Positions 50,001-61,688 of a DNA stretch of 64,000 nt are shown piece after piece (the first letter of the stretch is position 1; each line of letters starts with the position of its first letter). The position numbers and the translations under genes are program-made. Origin of the DNA: Albifimbria verrucaria (taxonomy: Eukaryota; Ascomycota; Sordariomycetes; Hypocreales; Stachybotryaceae); the NCBI GenBank assembly GCA_020081605.1, contig JAHREC010000018.1, forward strand, positions 6,634,001 to 6,698,000. The letters are read 5' to 3'. Under the pieces are notes generated by a model. That model was not told the origin of the DNA and made no database searches. It worked only from the letters and a program-made list of their open reading frames with translations.

Positions 50001-53000
50001 CTCCCAGTGCACTCGTCCTGCAGGTATCTGATCGACTAAAAAGCGAAACATTCTTTGCGATTCCAGCTGCCAATTCCACTGACCATACATCGTCAAACGT
50101 GCATCTCTTTAATCACCCTAATATAAGCGACATTATGGAACGAACTACCATGTATGACGACGTGCAAAGCGTCTATAAGTACCTCGATACTATCTCGGAC
50201 ACAAGCTTACAGAATAATATTTATGGCAAGATTGATAGCGAGTATAACGAGCAGTCAAAGCCATATTCTATCTATACTTGGGAGCTTTGCATGCATGCCG
50301 TGAGTCTAGTGATGGAGCGATGCGCTGCAGCCCAGCAGTATGAGCTGGCTCTTGAGGTTGCCAGACTCGTCTTTGATCCTAGTGCAGACTCGAGCGAAAA
50401 TAAGAATGTCACTCGATGCTGGCAGTTTCAACCGTTTAGGAAAATCGCCGCGACAGAGTCAATTTCCGATATACTTCGGAATCTAGCACCAGGCAATGTG
50501 GCCTCAACAGGCAGCCAAAAGATTGACGAATGGAAGAACAATCCCTTCAGCCCTCACAGCGTTGCTCGCGGAAGGCCCAATGTCTACATGAAACGTTTTG
50601 TGCTCAAGTACATTGAGATTTTGGTCGCCGCTGGAGACGAGCTTTTCCGACAGAACAGTCTCGAGAGCGTGCCGCTCGCGATCCAGAGGTACGTTGAAGC
50701 GTCTCATCTGTACGGCCCCGTAGGCAAGAGCATGCCGAAAATGGGCGAGCTTCCCGTCAAGACATTTCGCGAACTCTCGGGTTACATTGATGCGTTTTCC
50801 AATGCAGTGGTGGACATGGAACTCGATTTCCCATACAGCTGTGAGCCATGCTATCGCGGTGCTGTCAATACCGACCTTGTCAACAACCCCGAGGCAGCAA
50901 CGACGAATAAATACGCTGGCATTGTTCAGGCCGGATACTTTTGCCTTCCACCAAATACGAAGCTGACGGAGATTCGCAATCTCATCGACGATCGTTTGTT
51001 CAAAATTCGAAACTGCTTAGATATAAACGGGAATGCCATTTCTCTTGCGCTATTCGACCCCCTCTGGACCCTGCTGTCATCACTCAGGCGGTAGCGGCCA
51101 ACCTGAGTGCGTCTGTGCTCTTGAACGACCTGGACACCCCAATGCCTAACTATAGGTTTTACTACCTTCTCCAGAAGGCTTTGGAGATGTGTTCAGAGTT
51201 AAAGGTCCTGGGCGATCAATTCCTGTCAGCCAAGGAGAAGAAAGATTCCGAGGCTTTGACCATGTTGCTCTCCCGGAACGAGATTCTCAGCAACACAACC
51301 CAATTGTCAATCAAGGAATTGCAAAAGACTGAGGCCTTGAAGAGTATATCTGCATTAGAGGAGGCTAGAAAGGGAGCGCAATGAGGTTGTCCTTCTACCT
51401 TGCCCTTACTGGCGAATCTCAGGATAAAATCCCGGATGCCGACTCTAAATGGACAGATATCCAGCAGTCCATTGAAAAGCCCACGAGTGATGACCTTCGT
51501 ATGACCTCGTACGAGAAACGCGAGATGGAAAAATCCGACAGTGCCGCCGAGTTGAGCGAAAAAGCGTCTGCGCTGGAGCTGACTGCTGGCGCACTGATGG
51601 CCATGCCCAATCTCCTTAGCAACATGCAGCCTATGGGTGTCGGCGTCGGCATCAAAATGGACGCCGAAAACATTGCAAAGCTTCTCCAGTGCACAGCAAG
51701 CGCGCTGAATCTCAGGGGTCAGATGGATCTTCACGACGCGCAGCGCGCCTCTCGAAAGGGGGCCATGATCCGCCAACTCCAGGAAAGAAGATTGCAGGCC
51801 AACATAGCAGGATGGGAGGTGAAAAAGATTGACAAGGATATAGCTGTCCAGCGTGTGCGTCTTGCATTGGCCGAAAGCGAGATCCGCGCGCAACAGCAGC
51901 AGATTGAGAGGGCTCAGGAGGTGCAAGAGTGGTATCGCACAAAGTACACCAATGCCACTCTGTATGCCTGGCTGGAGAATTCCTTCAGGACACTCTACCA
52001 CAGGACTTTCCTGCTGGCAATGCAGCTTGCGCGCAAAGCCGAACGATCATTCCAGTTCGAAATGGCTGGTCGCTTGGGTGCCACCAACAAAAGCTTCCTG
52101 GCGCCAGGTGGATATTGGGATAGCGCAAGGGACGGGTTGTTGAGCGCAAGCAATCTCTACCTGGGCCTCAAGAAACTCGAGGCGGCTTATATGGAGAAGA
52201 GGCCACACGACTACGAGATCACTAAGAACATCTCGCTGCGTCAAATTGACCCCGTGGCTCTCTTCTCCCTTCGTCAAACAGGCTCGGCATCTTTTTCGCT
52301 CCACGAAGTGTTGTTCGACATGGATTTTCCAGGCCACTACTTCCGTCGCATCAAATCTATTGGTATCTCCATCCCGGCTATCGTTGGGCCTTACACGGGC
52401 CTGAACTGCCTTCTAAGTCTTACGGAGCATCGTATCCGTGTTACGCCCACTCCAGCATCATCGTCAGAATCGTACACGTACAAGGGGCGCGACGATACTC
52501 GATTCCAAAGCGACACGATCCCGATATCTTCAATCGCCGTCAGCAATGGTACAAGCGACGCAGGCGTATTCGAGCTCAGCTTCTCCGGAGAAAGATTTCT
52601 GCCATTTGAGGGCGCTGGATGCTACAGCAAGTGGACGCTCGAGTTTCCTGCCCCGTACAGGCAATTCGATTACAACACCATCTCCGATGTGATCCTGCAT
52701 GTTCGCTACACGGCTGTCGAGGGTGGACAGGCCATGCGCCAGGCTGCCAACAAGTCTGTCGAAGAATATATCGGCGCGTTGCATGCCAGCGAGGCAGCAT
52801 TTATCGGCCCGACCGCGCTGCTGGATTTGAAGAATGATTTTCCTAACGAATGGTACACCTTTATGGATAAATCTTCCCAACTTCATGTGTTCAAACTCAC
52901 TGGGCTCGCGAATCGACTCCCGTTCTTCACCAGAGGAAGCGACTGCAAGGTCAAAGGGATAGTAGTGTATGTCTGCAAAAGGCAGGCACTTCGGGATCCG

Positions 53001-53224
53001 CCATTGAGCTGTTGAAACCCCAGAAGCATACCCTGGAGCAGGACAACAGGCCAGCCTCCCAGATCGACAAGAACGTAGCAATCTTTTCCAAGAGCCAGCT
53101 AAGCTGCGATATCAATGCAGACTGGGAGATAGAGATTAAGCAGGAAGAGGATCTCCAGAACGTGCTTGTGTTGTTACAATACGAGGTGGCCGAAATGGGA
53201 GGCAAGGAGGGTGACAAGCCGTGA
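44069..53224 (+). CDS. TcA-like Toxin-complex pore subunit
   Basis: ATG at 44069 (context CATAATGG); about 3,000 residues. The first 290 residues are a helical, fungal-specific N-terminus. Then the TcA shell start (CTECSSVLSPSAYFVDLLRL), helical shell domains, the stretch before the neuraminidase-like region (KFTLWVAHRKLFLYPENWID), the conserved YTWELCMHAVSLVMERC and CWQFQPFR segments, NPFSPHSVARGRPNVYMKRF, the pore-forming helical region (NYRFYYLLQKALEMC), and the C-terminal TcB-binding domain (YRTKYTNATLYAWLENSF, LRQIDPVALFSLRQTG, FPGHYFRRIKSIGISIP). In bacteria, pentameric TcA binds the host cell and injects the TcC effector through its channel. At least eight frame changes (near 44900, 45440, 47540, 48750, 48900, 49190, 50040, 51080, 52970) separate frames that mostly overlap, which fits single-base errors better than introns. 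No signal peptide. Confidence 0.9.
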
Positions 53225-53498
53225 TTTGGGTCTTTAGTTAACCTTGTCGGAATGCGGGCCAACTAGAGGTAGCGTTGACGAGGAAGATGTCTGTATTATA
53301 TCAAAGTCTGTTGTGAAAGATCCCTTGCTATTCAAGCGCGAAATTACAAAGGTGATCTTGTTTCTATTGTATTCAAAACTTATTATTATAGTTTAATTCT
53401 TCATCATAAAATTATAGATTTTTACAAATACTCACAATATCTATTTCAGCCATTATAATAACTATAATTTAATCTATCTCTAATAAATTTATTGCTTA

Positions 53499-53523
53499 GT
53501 ACAAAATAACAATTATTTTGTAC
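53499..53523. repeat. 25-bp palindrome
   Basis: Arms of 11 bp (GTACAAAATAA and its complement) around a 3-base loop (CAA). It could be a transcription-end hairpin for TcA or the edge of an old element. Confidence 0.5.
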
Positions 53524-53540
53524 AACTCACTGTAATTAAC

Positions 53541-53630
53541 CCTAGTCGGCCGAATTCGGACGAATTCGTCCGAACTCGTCCAAAATCGACCGATTTCGCC
53601 CAGACTCAGCCGCCATCGTCCAGAGTCCTA
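53541..53630 (+). repeat. Period-10 tandem repeat, nine degenerate units
   Basis: Nine consecutive 10-bp units approximating CGAATTCGTC (for example CGAATTCGGA, CGAATTCGTC, CGAACTCGTC), becoming more divergent to the right, with CCTAGT at both ends. It is GC-richer than the AT-rich flanks. Confidence 0.7.
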
Positions 53631-53807
53631 GTATTTAACTATATTAACTTTTGATAAGAATAATTATAAATAACCAAGGTTGCGCTACAGTTTCTAGCAG
53701 CTATTATCTTCAATCCACCAAGAAATCCATATCAACAGTCTATCAATATTCAAGAATATCCTCACTTTTCCTTACCTATTACATCTGTATCCCTGACCAA
53801 CACTATC

Positions 53808-55403
53808 ATGGCTCTAGAAACTCGCCTCTTCATCAACAACGAGGTAACTTTCATGACTCTTCTTGGAATTCCAAAATTAACACGATATAGTATGTTAACT
53901 CGTCTTCTGGCGAGACAATTTCTGCCTACAACCCAGCCAACGATAGCCTGATTACGGACAAAATCCAAGTCGCATCAAGCGAGGACGTGGACAGGGCCGT
54001 GGCCGCTGCAACTGAAGCCTTCAAGACATGGAGGGCGACGCCTAGTGCCAAACGCGCATCTATTATGCTCAAATATGCCGATCTTGTGGAACAGAACACG
54101 GAGAAAATTGCGCAGATCGAGACTCTCAATATGGGAATGCCAATTATCATCAGCCGGATGCTTGTTAACTACCAGGCTGAGACTTTCCGTTATTACGCAG
54201 GGCTTGTAGACAAGATACCTGGCGAAACGTATCCAGAGGACGGTGACGGCCAGTTCAAGATGATCACGTATGAGCCATTGGGTGTTTGTGCTGGTATCTC
54301 AGCATGGAACGGCACCAGCTTGTCTCTTGCTTGGAAGGTTTGCCCCTATCCACAATACGAGTTTGCGTATCTGACAGTCACAGATTGCTCCTGCGGTGGC
54401 TATGGGAAACACATATGTACACAAGTCCTCGGAAAGAAGCCCGCTCTGTGTAATCTTTCTTGGCTCCCTTTTCAAGGAAGCTGGTTTTCCGCCCGGCGTT
54501 GTGAATCTGCTCTCGGGAGCCGGCGAAACGGGTGCATACATAGCGTCACACATGAAGATTGCCCGAATATCCTTCACTGGTTCCGCTGCTGCTGGACGCC
54601 AAGTCCAGATTGCCGCAGCCAAGAGCAACTTGAAGCATGTGACGCTCGAGTTGGGCGGTAAGTCGGCATCCATTGTGTTTGAGGACGCCAACATTGAAAA
54701 TGCTATTCAGCACAACAGTCAAGGTTTCCTGGCCAACAACGCTCAAGCTTGCTCAGCTGCTTCCAGACTGTTCGTGCATGAAAGCATTGCACACAACTTC
54801 ATTGAGAAGCTCAAACAAGCTTGGACACAAATTTCGAATACAATGGGTGACCCTGTCGCCGAAACCACATATCTGGGGCCCCTGGTCGACAAAAGACACG
54901 TTCAACATGTGAACCAATTTATCGAAGATGCTAAAACAGACTGCATCGAGATTCTTGCCCGTGGTGAGAACAAGCAACCTCATGGACAGTACCTCGCACC
55001 ACTGCTTCTATTGAATCCGGGTCTTGAGAGCCGCGTGTACAAAGAAGAAGTCTTCGGCCCTGTTCTCTCTGTTCGCACCTTCAAGACCGAAGACGAGGTT
55101 ATTGAGATGGCTAATAACACCACCTACGGCTTGTCTGGTACGTCGCTTCCTGGTTCAAGACCTTGTCTGTTATAGAATACTTGCTAACTTATTAGGTGTT
55201 ATCTTTACATCGAACATTTCGCGAGCTCTCAGAGTTGCGTCCAAGCTCGAGGCTGGTACACTATCTATTAATGGAGCGCATTGGCCGAACAAGGTGACTT
55301 CATGGGGAGGCTTCAAGGAGAGTGGTTATGGACGCGAGGGCGGCTTAGAATCGGTCAGGAGTTTGTCCAATCCAAGTCAATTCACGTCCACCTGAATGCG
55401 TAA
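53808..55403 (+). CDS. Aldehyde dehydrogenase (NAD(P)+-dependent)
   Basis: ATG at 53808. Introns: 53844-53890, 54338-54383 and 55138-55195, all GT-AG. About 480 residues, normal ALDH length. Seen: GVCAGISAWNG near the cofactor site, YVHKSSERSP, FKEAGFPPGVVNLLSG, FTGSAAAGRQV, catalytic Glu in LELGGKSASIVF, catalytic Cys in NNAQACSAASRLF (the usual Q-x-C-C is here A-C-S, nucleophile kept), EEVFGPVLSV and GGFKESGYGR. ALDHs oxidise aldehydes to carboxylic acids; substrate not predictable. A last single-base break near 55360 replaces the normal ending; the alternative frame to TAA 55401 (SKSIHVHLNA) is the typical ALDH C-terminus. No targeting peptide. Tail to tail with the Zn2Cys6 gene. Confidence 0.85.
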
Positions 55404-55581
55404 TCGATAGCTAAATGGGGTGGATGGGCCTTCTCATACGTCTTAGTTTAATGGCATAAGACACATGAGCTGACGGAGGTGTTAATCATATACTGACGCA
55501 ATGGATGCTTTAAAAATTGATTCAGTGTTTCTTGCAAGTATGATAAGTTTCGTACATTCATCAATTGAAACAATCCATTGC

Positions 55582-57785
55582 TCAAGCAAGGCTCTGGTTT
55601 AATGTTGACCAATATGCTGTATCAATGCCTTGGAGTATTGAGTATTCGAGATCAAGATCACTGGGATCTATTGAGTTGCCAGGCCAGCCGAATATGTTTT
55701 GGTTGGATATTTCCTGCTCTGATGTTGAGAAGGTAAGTTGTTGCTCCATCTGTATATCTTTCTCCACCTGACGCCCTGAACAGTAATATTCAGATTCAAG
55801 ATTCGCTGGTCTTGGGGCGATGTTGACAATACCAAAGAAGGGAACTGATATTTTGACCGTGTGAGTATTCTCGGTGGACAAAATTGGTAGTAGTTGGCTG
55901 ATTGTTTCGGCAGACTCTATCGAAAAGCGGTCACGTTTGTAAGCCCCAGCCCTCGGAACGTGACTAGTGTTTTCTCCACCAGCTCCCGGTCTGCTTGTAC
56001 TTTGTCCGCACTGGCCGTCTTCAGATGGCCAAGACATAGACTCAAAGCTGCGATCAGGGATGAATAGTCTATGTGTCTCCCTGCTACGTGCCAGGTATAC
56101 TGTTGTCGGTATGCGAGGAAACGTTCAAGCACAGATCTGCTGGCGTTCATGGACTGGGATTGATTGTGCTCATATTGATTCCCTCTCCCAAGAAGGTATG
56201 GTAGATGAAGGAATACGGTTACTGTGAAGTGGCGGACTTGTAGATTCAGTGCAGAACATGCAGTTAGCAGCCGCGCAAGCCCTCCCTGTGACATGGATTC
56301 TTGAACAGCCCTGGCAAGATCAGGGATAGCCCACCATGACTTGTCCATTATTCCTGCAGCATGCTGTAACTCTGCATCAATGTTTTGGGTAAACAAATAG
56401 GCCTCACTCGTTCCAGACGACATTTCGTTCCGTTCGGCAACTTTGCGGTAAAGAATTGCATGCGCTTTGCATAGCTTGGCAGACAGATCTTCAGTTGAAG
56501 AGCTGTTGTGCAAGAAGTTGTCACCTGACGACCCAAGCGGTAGACCCAGGAGAAGAGAGTGGTAGCAATCACTTGAGAGGATACGATACCATAGTATTTG
56601 GACCGAAGGAAGGTTCGGCGGATCACTGCTGGTGGCGCATGAGCGGATTGGAGGCGGAGAGCGACGATGCATACCCAGGAGCTGACTCAGCGTAAGAGCA
56701 CGTCGAGTCGTAACCCACGCTTTGCGCAAGTGGCCCGCATCGCTTTGGAACAAAATTAAGAGCACCAGCGCCTCGATGCCTTCTATGCAACCAACAAGCT
56801 CATCGTTTCCCGCAAGTATAGCGGTTGCGGCACCAACCCACACACCAAGAGCCTCACACGGCTGCTGATAAGCGGGAAGCTGCAAACGATCTGGGTTAAA
56901 GTTAGCTGGTAGCTGCTGCATGCAGAGAGCGTACTGAAGAAGACGTCTGGCGATAAGGACCGGGTGTGTTTCAACCGTGGGCCAAGTCACAGATGCCAGG
57001 GACCAGCACGGTTCGGTCCGGCCGGCGATTTGATCCTCTCTCGAGTGGAAGAAATTCAGGACAGCCTCTGCACCGGGACTTTCGCGGGCGAGTATGCCAC
57101 GTAGGTGTGCTGAAGGCAGGATGGCCCAAAGATCCCGGGACAATTGCTGGCTTCGTTTTCGTGAGCCATCGGCGTGAGCAAGATAATAATTGTTGACAGC
57201 TGACTCTGGAGAAAACGAAGAGATAGGGACCGTGGTGCTGGTGGTTGTTGAATCGAGCGAGTCAGACGCCGAGCAAAAGGTGGAGCCAGGAGGTGTTATC
57301 CGGAGGATGCCGCCAGACTTGGAGATAGATGCGGCTATGTCGTGAGCATTGGTCACGGCGGAGCTGTCGAGGAGGTCGACGACTGACTCGGCTTGGTGAT
57401 TCAACCCGGTTTTGTTGATTTGCGGTGCGTCTTGTGAAGAATTTTGGTTCGCTTTGAGAACACCATGCAGCATGGTTTCAAGTTGGCCAAGACGTCGAGA
57501 TAGTAGCTCATTCGCAGCGTCATCTGGCACCGCTGCCTTGGACATGACCGGCGGCTCCGGATGCACCGGTTCTATGGAGAATTTCTGCGATATACATTCC
57601 GTGTCGTATTCGGAGCAGTTGGTGCAGGTAGCATCATTCGAATCCTGAAATCGACACTTGATCTTTCTTCGTCGACCTTATTTCACCGTCAGCGAGACTA
57701 AGACGTCTGGATTTATCGTCGTACATTCCCAGCAACTGCGCGTGCCCTTGCGCACCCTTCTCTTCGTGAGGCCTAAATGGGACAT
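55582..57785 (-). CDS. Zn2Cys6 transcription factor
   Basis: ATG at 57785, exon 57785-57725, intron 57677-57724 (48 nt, GTACGA...AATAAG), then a long exon. The splice builds the zinc cluster: KRRVRKGTRSCWEC across the junction, then RRRKIKCRFQ and CTNCSEYDTEC, giving the six cysteines of a fungal binuclear cluster for CGG-type DNA sites. An intron inside the zinc cluster is typical. A short coiled-coil-like linker (LSRRLGQLETMLHGVLK) and the fungal-specific middle homology region follow. A frame change at AAAA 55923-55926 (plus bases) moves the end to 55582; total about 680 residues. It may control the neighbouring aldehyde dehydrogenase, protease or polyketide synthase; no direct evidence. 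Confidence 0.85.
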
Positions 57786-58846
57786 CCTGCTTTATTGGAA
57801 AGTGACCGTTATGTGGTTTTATAGATTCACAGTTCTACACCATACGATGATAAGAAGTGATAAGTTACCCTGACGATCAATGCACGTGGCTCATCACCCC
57901 AGGTGAGGTGAGAAAATATGACAAATCAATATCCTGGCTTAATTTCTATAAAGTGTATCTGAATAGGCAATTATTCGCACACTTAGTAATTCGGTATATC
58001 ATCCTAGATTGAACTAGTGTGACGACCGGGGTGTTCTATACCGGAGTACAGGGTAGGTAAACGATCTGGTAAATTGTTGATCAAGCAACGGCTTACTTTG
58101 GCTTTAGAGCCCACGTCGCCTCAGATCAGCTCGTACCATCACGACGCAACAGGGCTTGTGGTTGGATCAAGGGTATAAGTGTAAGACAGAGTCTTGATTA
58201 GAGATGATATCGCTCGGAGAACTTGACCCAGATGAATGTCCAAATATGTCCGATCGCCACCCGCTATGATTTTTATTCATTTTGCCGAGTGTCTGACAAT
58301 CGCCGGCCCTAGTAAGCTCTACTAGGAAGTCCGAGATTGGGTGGGTCATACTTCGGACGAAGGAAACTTGCTCATGTTGGCCGACTAATTTCGTAGGCAG
58401 CGATGCCGACAAAACAATTATTATATGTCACAAAGCCGGACTCCGCCCGTTCACTGAAAATTGATCGGAGGGAAGGAGAAAACCGCTGTTTCTTAAGATG
58501 CCATAACCTCCTTTTGTCAGATCTTTGTGATAATTTCTGATTCCATACAAGTTAAGACCACATTCATTTCTCGTTCTTCACGCATCGCTCTATTACTTTT
58601 TACCACAATAGCCAATTTAAGGGCTAATCAACTTAAAATAGTTAACGCTCAACTCTACGAGACATATTCTCATCATCGTCCAAACTGGTATTGGCTGGCT
58701 TAGGTAGGGTTTCCTCTTCATTGGATAATATAAAAGTCAGGGCTATGAGCATGAAACCCATGGCTGGTTCTATCAAGGAGTATATCAAGATGAGACCATA
58801 CTGATTACTTTCAGAAGATCTTCAAGCTCTCCAAAAACACCTACAT
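57786..58846. other. Spacer with repeat copy B
   Basis: Promoter side of the transcription factor and downstream side of the protease. Holds the second copy of the dispersed repeat (58135-58195); otherwise AT-rich without a gene. Confidence 0.5.
58135..58195 (+). repeat. Dispersed repeat copy B
   Basis: Partner of 24174-24234: same orientation, 49/61 identical by hand count, ungapped. Confidence 0.55.
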
Positions 58847-61688
58847 CTATAGTGTAAATTTGTCAAATCCTTTTCTTACCCCTGTTGCCTCGGCGTAATC
58901 GATTACGAAAGGCAATGTCTCAGCCGTGAACCAGTCGCTTTCCTTCAAAGGATCCCCAAAGATACGAAGAACTGAGAAGATAATTTTATACCGCCCAGGA
59001 AGCGCATATTCACCACTTTGCAATCTACCGTACCAGATAACATCCCCTAGCGATCGTGGCGCAAAGAAGTGCGGAGCATCGGCCATCTGTCCAATGGACA
59101 TGTGTCCCCTCACAGCCGTAGTGGAATTAGGTGGACATGTGGTCAAAGGCACAATGTCGACCATAACTTGCGGGGAACCCCAGAACATTTTATAGGATAA
59201 AACCGGGATGGAATGTTTATTATAATCAATCCACTCTCCAGGGGCAGGTAATTTGTATGTTTGATTGGCCGGGACTGGAACGCCCCAGTTCAGCGAATCA
59301 GCCATGTAGAGACTGCGGTCATCTTCATAAATAGCTTGCGCTTCATAAAGAGAGCCAGTCAGTCCTTGGTAAGGTAAAGTTAAGGAGCTTCCGTCGGTCC
59401 CATTAGCAGTGACGAACCCAGACCAGTACGGATATCGGCTATCATCAAGTCCTTGAGGGGGATTGCGGTGACGGAAATTGTGGCCGAATCCCCAGACCGC
59501 AGCGTAACCTTGCTAGTGCTGAACTCCAGTTCGGCATGTTCAGGGATATCCTGACCGAAACCGTAGTAGGTCTCGATGCCGTCTTCTGTCAACATATACA
59601 TCGAGTGTGTAGCGACATGCGCAATGCTATAGGTGGCTTCGTCTTTCCCATCATTTACAATTGTAAAATTCAGGGTTCCTTCAAAGTTGGCTGTATCATT
59701 AAATGAAAGGCTACTAGGTTTAAGATATGACTTGGTATATGCAGCCTCGTAGACTTGGATTAAACTGGCACCTTGCTGCGCGGCAGGGGCTAACCAATCT
59801 GCAAAGGCAGTTGTACGTTGGAAGAGTTGGGTCTTCGCAGTGGATGAAAGAAGTTGCTCAAATAGAGCCGGCTCTGGCTTACGACCCCGGACTTGGGCAA
59901 TCAAAGCATAGGCACTAGCAACCAAAGGGGTGGACATAGACGTTCCTGACTGAAGGATATAACCTCCACGATCGATGGGATAAGTAGAGTATATGAAACG
60001 ACCTGGAGCACCAAACTGAGGCTTGAATCCCATATCAAAGTTGGGGCCCCAGCTTGAGTAGTAGCTAAGCGCACCAGCGGTGAGGCCGCCCTTCTGAACC
60101 GTGAAATTAAGCTCAGTTGCGTCATCGTATGTCATAACTGTCTTGACTTCGGATCCAGTTTCAAGGGCCCGGACCCATGCTTCACCGACTTCCTGCGATA
60201 CGGCAGCGATGGCCGTGATGTTGCCGTCCGCCGCAAAGGCTGTCCAAAGACCGGGTTGATTGTTGTAAACAGTAAAGAAGCGAGCACCCTTGGCGGACAA
60301 ATGCATGGACTGTATGAAGGGGTGCATCTATCGCCGGGTCGGCGAACGAGGACATTATACTTGCTTAAGTCAGGGGTATCATCAGGCAGAGGACTGCGGG
60401 CATCCTGGTCGTTTTTCAAATCGTAGCCGGTCACCCAGACCTTGCGCTCAACGCCATCAAAGTTCGAAGGACCACCTGGTTGGAAAACGAATGATGTTCT
60501 GTCTCTCCCATTTATGGTAAAGTTGGCAACAGGAAGCATGCTGGGCATGTCAAGGCTGTCGAACGAGGCAACAGCCACGACCCTTTACCATCAGCTGCCG
60601 AGGTGCCATCGAACAGCCCACGCGAGCCGTAGTAAGGTGCCCCATTACCTGCAGACATGGTACAGGGAATTCCCTTATCCACAATGCGGCTAACAGCGAG
60701 TGAGAACGGCGTAGATCCCCAGCCACTGGCGTATCCAATTGACGCGGTTATAATATCGGCACCATCCTCGTAGGCTTTGTTAAATCCAGCAATGAAGACA
60801 TCATCGGTACCGACGGCAGAACACCCCAAGACACGGTAAGCGCCGAGCTTTACTCCAGGTGCGGCACTTCTGAAATAAGGATTCTCTTTGGCTGCAATGA
60901 TGCCCGCAACGTGGGTGCCATGCCCATTGCAGTCGTTTGGATCGTCATCCTGTTTCGGCGGGGATAAGCCTGGGTTATAATCGTCACCCACAAAATCATG
61001 GCCAAACTCTACCAAGCAGCCAGGGCCAAAGCAACCACCTAAATCCGGGTGGCGGTAGTCTATCTAAGTAGCTTTGTCAATACATGGCTTTATTTTGACA
61101 AAGTATCAGGACCAGCCACTCACCCCAGTGTCGACAACGGCAATAGTAATTCCCTCCCCAGTAATGCCTTGGGCATGTAGTTTATTAAGTTGCGTCATGA
61201 TAATAGGTGCATCCGCCAGGCCTGTACTATCATCACGCTTTTTCTGGAGTTGATCATGTCCGACGCCTCAGGTTCTTGTGAAATCCTAACCGCAATTTCT
61301 CTGTCCTCAAACATGGATTTTAGTTCAAAGACCCTAACAGGCCAGATGTTCCTGACAGCAGGAAGAGAAGCAATCTCTGCGGCTCTCTCTTCAGCCGTGT
61401 CCAAATCGCTCAACTGAATCGAGATGCCATGGAATAGCTCATAATTGAGCTCCATTCGCGTTTCATATGCGGGCTCAGCCTGCCGGCGGAAATGATGGAT
61501 ACTCTAATAGAAGCTATTAGTCAAGATGAGGTAGACGCGATAAACAGGGAAGCCTACGGCGTCGTCATCAAACTCAATAATATAGGCACCAGGGAGTGTC
61601 CTTGGGCCCTGGTTTTTTCAGCTGTCTCCGCTACGAAAGCGGCAGAGGCAGCCGCCCACAACGCCGCAGTAACTGTACAACGAAGCAT
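58847..61688 (-). CDS. Secreted subtilisin-like serine protease (S8)
   Basis: ATG at 61688 with a signal peptide (TVTAALWAAASAAFVAE). Inhibitor-type prodomain (AYIIEFDDD; MELNYELFHGISIQLSD). Catalytic triad: Asp in TIAVVDTG (an intron at 61064-61123 follows directly), His in NDCNGHGTHVAGIIA, Ser in SGTSMSTPLVASAYAL; oxyanion Asn region MSAGNGAPYYG. Between His and Ser lies a PA-like insert (about 60580-60130), and after Ser a beta-rich Fn3-like C-terminal region extends to 58847, as in large minor-extracellular (Vpr-like) and host-targeting fungal subtilases. About 880 residues. Frame breaks at GGG 61592-61594, near 61260, 60580-60520, 60340 and 59385. Extracellular; likely protein degradation or host-protein cleavage. 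Confidence 0.8.

Larger units (their letters stand above)
53225..53807. other. AT-rich spacer with palindrome and 10-bp repeat
   Basis: Very AT-rich from 53340 to 53540. It contains a perfect hairpin and a short period-10 repeat, described separately. Confidence 0.5.

Noticed and set aside
43205..53224. Frame changes in the Tc genes considered as many introns
   Set aside because: Adjacent frames mostly overlap and conserved motifs continue across them, leaving no room for introns; apart from the tail, no donor-acceptor pair was needed.
53541..53630. Period-10 repeat considered as a CRISPR or telomere array
   Set aside because: Units are contiguous with no spacers, and the unit is not a telomere word.
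57640..57660. TTCGAATCC considered as a tRNA T-loop
   Set aside because: It lies inside the zinc-cluster exon and no cloverleaf can be drawn around it.
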